This document shows, piece by piece, positions 62,078 through 64,000 of a stretch of DNA of 64,000 nucleotides. The position numbers and the translations under genes were made by a program. Origin of the DNA: Alteromonas sp. RKMC-009 (GTDB lineage: Bacteria > Pseudomonadota > Gammaproteobacteria > Enterobacterales > Alteromonadaceae). The notes below the pieces were generated by a model. The model did no database searches and was not told the DNA's origin. It saw nothing but the letters and a program-made list of their open reading frames with translations. Every line of letters starts with the position of its first letter. The stretch's first letter is position 1. Where the stretch lies: contig NZ_CP031010.1 in NCBI RefSeq assembly GCF_003584565.2, forward strand, positions 4,340,001 to 4,404,000, in the 5' to 3' direction.

Positions 62078-63433
62078 TTAAAAAATACGCATTTCCATGC
62101 TGTACACCTGCTCTTTGCCGTTTATTTCTGACATATAGACTTTATACAGATAATCAGGCGCTTCTACTTCGATAACATCATACATAACGAAGCTGTTTTC
62201 ACCGGCGGCGGACAGAGCGTCAGCTTTCGGTTGCCCTTTGTAAAATTGTGCGAAATGCCAGTTGTGAGAGTCTGTATATTCACTTTGAATGAAATCAGGG
62301 CTGACGTTGACCTTGCTGACATTCCGTCCTACAACTTCCACCAGCGTCCACGGGTTTATCAGCACATATCCTTTTCCGGATTGCCGGCTCGTCCAGCCAA
62401 TCTTCTCGCCGGGCAGTGCAGAAATATCTAAACTCCCGGTTTCTCTGTCCTGCGCTATGTATTCATTCAGATATTCAACGGCCTCATTACTTTTCTGCCA
62501 GGTAAACTCAGGTAACGATGCCATCAGTTCTTCATCGCTCAATACAAAACCGGTAGCTTCCTGCTCTTCATCCTGTTGATTGTTCACCAGATAAGTTTCG
62601 CCGGTGAGCGTAAGCGTTATACTTCCCTGCCTGAAAATCTGTTGTTTTTTGCCGGTATAAATGTCTCCTTTCCCGATGCCATTAATTGACCACTTACGGT
62701 AGTCGAAGCGATCATCAAAGAAGAAAAAGTTGGTTAATTCATTGCCAAAGAATGGTGAGCCGAAACGGGCTTCTGCCACGATGCCGTCTTTCAGGGTAAT
62801 CCAGTGTGAGCGGCCATAGGCAAGCATTGTCCAGTGCTCATCCTGTCTGAACGTAAAAGAAGGGGTACCAAAAATGTCTTCCACCTTTTCTGACGAGTCA
62901 CCGGGCTTTATGCCGTACATGCCCTCAGCAATACTCACGACGGTATTTTCTGGCAGTGCAGGCGTTATTACTTCGCCGGCACCGAACGCATCGAGGGTAA
63001 TGGTTCGTTCAGAGCGTATAACATTCATGCTGAACTGTTTATGTCCGTTCGGTGTGAGTGGAGTCACATCACCTTCATCATAATCGCTGCCGTCCTTGCA
63101 TCCGGATAACAGCTCTGCGGTCACCCTCATTTTGCCACGATTATTATTGATTTGATTAAATTTGGCTTTTAGTAACACGATCCCCCGGGCATCGACCTCC
63201 AGCGCCTTGTTAAACAAATCATCACGGGCATCCGCCATCATGTCGTTGTGCGCAGCCTCGCTGACCACATTACCATGCACAAATGACATAACAACAGCCA
63301 CACCGGTATCAATAATTTCGTAATCACACGTCGGGTAATACTTGAGGAATTCCGGCTCCTGGCCGGTAGCATTGACAGACAAACTCCCTGTCAGTAAGGC
63401 CAGAAATGTTGCTACGAAAGTCTTTATTTTCAT
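62078..63433 (-). CDS. Exported protein of unknown function
   Basis: A 451-residue protein with a Sec signal peptide (MKIKTFVATFLALLTGSLSVNA, cleavage before TGQEP). Start ATG 63433 follows GGAG at good spacing; the longer frame adds four residues. The mature protein has two Cys (YPTCDYEII and LLSGCKDGSDY) that could form a disulfide, and is rich in beta-type and aromatic segments (ELTNFFFFDDRFDYRKWSINGIGKG). I recognise no family and no catalytic motif. Residues 180-200 (GMYGIKPGDSSEKVEDIFGTPSF) resemble the short motif of SmpA/BamE-like or DUF-type periplasmic repeats, but only weakly. It lies 83 bases downstream of the S41 peptidase gene and may share its transcript. Confidence 0.7.
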   Translation of the reverse strand: MKIKTFVATFLALLTGSLSVNATGQEPEFLKYYPTCDYEIIDTGVAVVMSFVHGNVVSEAAHNDMMADARDDLFNKALEVDARGIVLLKAKFNQINNNRGKMRVTAELLSGCKDGSDYDEGDVTPLTPNGHKQFSMNVIRSERTITLDAFGAGEVITPALPENTVVSIAEGMYGIKPGDSSEKVEDIFGTPSFTFRQDEHWTMLAYGRSHWITLKDGIVAEARFGSPFFGNELTNFFFFDDRFDYRKWSINGIGKGDIYTGKKQQIFRQGSITLTLTGETYLVNNQQDEEQEATGFVLSDEELMASLPEFTWQKSNEAVEYLNEYIAQDRETGSLDISALPGEKIGWTSRQSGKGYVLINPWTLVEVVGRNVSKVNVSPDFIQSEYTDSHNWHFAQFYKGQPKADALSAAGENSFVMYDVIEVEAPDYLYKVYMSEINGKEQVYSMEMRIF

Positions 63434-63516
63434 GACACACTCCATGTTTTTACGACAGATATAACAACACTAACTGGCCAAAAAGCAAACTAAAATATGA
63501 ACCTGACGTGGCTCCG

Positions 63517-64000
63517 TTACGGCCTGATATCATGCGCCGGCGTGCGGACATCCGGCAGTGTCTCCCCTTCCAGCGGGTTTACCGGATTCAGTTTTATCTG
63601 CTCTTTTAAATAGCGGATTGCAGCTTCGAGCTGGGCGTCTTTTCCATTGAATGTTGCATAAGGAAGATTATCGACTTCCCTGTCCGGACTGATCCCCCGC
63701 CCTTCAGTTATCCAGCGTCCGTCTGCAGCAAATACAGGAAACTCAGCCACCCGCGCCATACCATTATCGGCAACGCGGTTGCGTCCGGTAAGCCACACAC
63801 CGGCACCTGCGGTCTGCTTGCCGATAACCGGAGCCAGGCGCATTGCTTTTACTCCGGCAGTGAACGTTTCGCCATCTGAATAGGTAAACTGATCGGCCAG
63901 TACCACAAGGTGACCACGGAAGGTTTGCTGCATGTTTGTGCCCACGCTACCGGTAGGATACTGCCAGAACATCCATACCCGCCGGAGCAGTTTCTCCAGG
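63517..64000 (-). CDS. S41 family peptidase, tricorn-like, C-terminal part (5' end outside window)
   Basis: The frame is open to the right edge and ends at the stop at 63517-63519; about 160 C-terminal residues are visible. QFTYSDGETFTAGVKAM carries the nucleophilic Ser of S41 tricorn-type peptidases, and IGKQTAGAGVWLTGR is the following conserved segment (oxyanion region). The end, about 45 residues after PDREVDNLPYATFNGKDAQLEAAIRYLK, is the usual tail of these enzymes. The full protein would have beta-propeller and PDZ domains upstream and is probably periplasmic. Only family and partial state are certain. Confidence 0.85.
   Translation of the reverse strand, partial: LEKLLRRVWMFWQYPTGSVGTNMQQTFRGHLVVLADQFTYSDGETFTAGVKAMRLAPVIGKQTAGAGVWLTGRNRVADNGMARVAEFPVFAADGRWITEGRGISPDREVDNLPYATFNGKDAQLEAAIRYLKEQIKLNPVNPLEGETLPDVRTPAHDIRP

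Noticed and set aside
1..64000. tRNA, rRNA, insertion sequence, prophage, integron or CRISPR
   Set aside because: I looked for rRNA/tRNA-like stretches, transposase or integrase frames, and regularly spaced repeats and saw none; absence is by eye and not by a dedicated search.

Overview
The window reads as a chromosomal segment of a marine-type gammaproteobacterium, most likely of the order Alteromonadales. That is an inference from gene content: a class I polyhydroxyalkanoate (PHA) locus, WaaA-type Kdo transferase, HrpB, a signal-bearing Mqo, DUF3392, and an xyl locus beside a TonB receptor. Coding density is high. I see no rRNA, tRNA, insertion sequence, prophage or CRISPR array. Both ends cut genes: an exported protein at the left and an S41 peptidase at the right.

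Layout. 1-2.8 kb: the tail of a small exported protein, a 37-residue membrane ORF overlapping it, and mrcB (PBP1b). 3.0-10.9 kb: PHA locus with a small DUF6489-like gene, phaC, an exported DUF4168 protein, phaR, two phasins, depolymerase phaZ, an MltB-type lytic transglycosylase and phaB. No thiolase phaA is present. 11.2-24.2 kb: mostly housekeeping genes (hrpB, a diguanylate cyclase, thpR, purU, an M3 lipoprotein peptidase, two unknown exported proteins, a cation/proton antiporter, waaA). 24.3-27.5 kb: two LPS-type glycosyltransferases and a MarR-GNAT fusion with a perfect 26-bp palindrome at its promoter. 27.5-30.5 kb: rpsF-rpsR-rplI (without priB) and mqo.

30.8-40.7 kb is the most distinctive region. 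A seven-gene leftward operon (Gfo/Idh/MocA oxidoreductase, TIM-barrel isomerase, NupG-type transporter, Tat-exported TIM-barrel isomerase, GMC oxidoreductase, Tat-exported small subunit, exported DUF1080 hydrolase) diverges from a LacI regulator and a third TIM-barrel protein, also Tat-exported. Two copies of one 16-bp operator sit between them. I read it as a largely periplasmic 3-keto-sugar pathway: oxidation at C3, cleavage or elimination, uptake, then cytoplasmic isomerisation and reduction. The substrate is unknown.

40.8-45.8 kb holds DUF3392, acnA, a DUF985 cupin and an MFS transporter. 45.9-51.6 kb is a D-xylose locus (xylose-type symporter and XylR leftward, xylB-xylA rightward), followed by an aminotransferase and a TonB-dependent receptor. 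55.2-61.7 kb is a leftward chemosensory operon, cheY-cheA-cheW-mcp-cheR-cheD, with a soluble multi-PAS receptor ending in the CheR-tethering pentapeptide EWETF and no cheB. The right end carries an unrecognised exported protein and a partial tricorn-like S41 peptidase.

Together the region links carbon intake (xylose, probable 3-keto sugars) with carbon storage as PHA granules, surface and wall synthesis, and taxis. PhaR-type TGC-rich palindromes around the phasin promoter suggest granule-responsive control.
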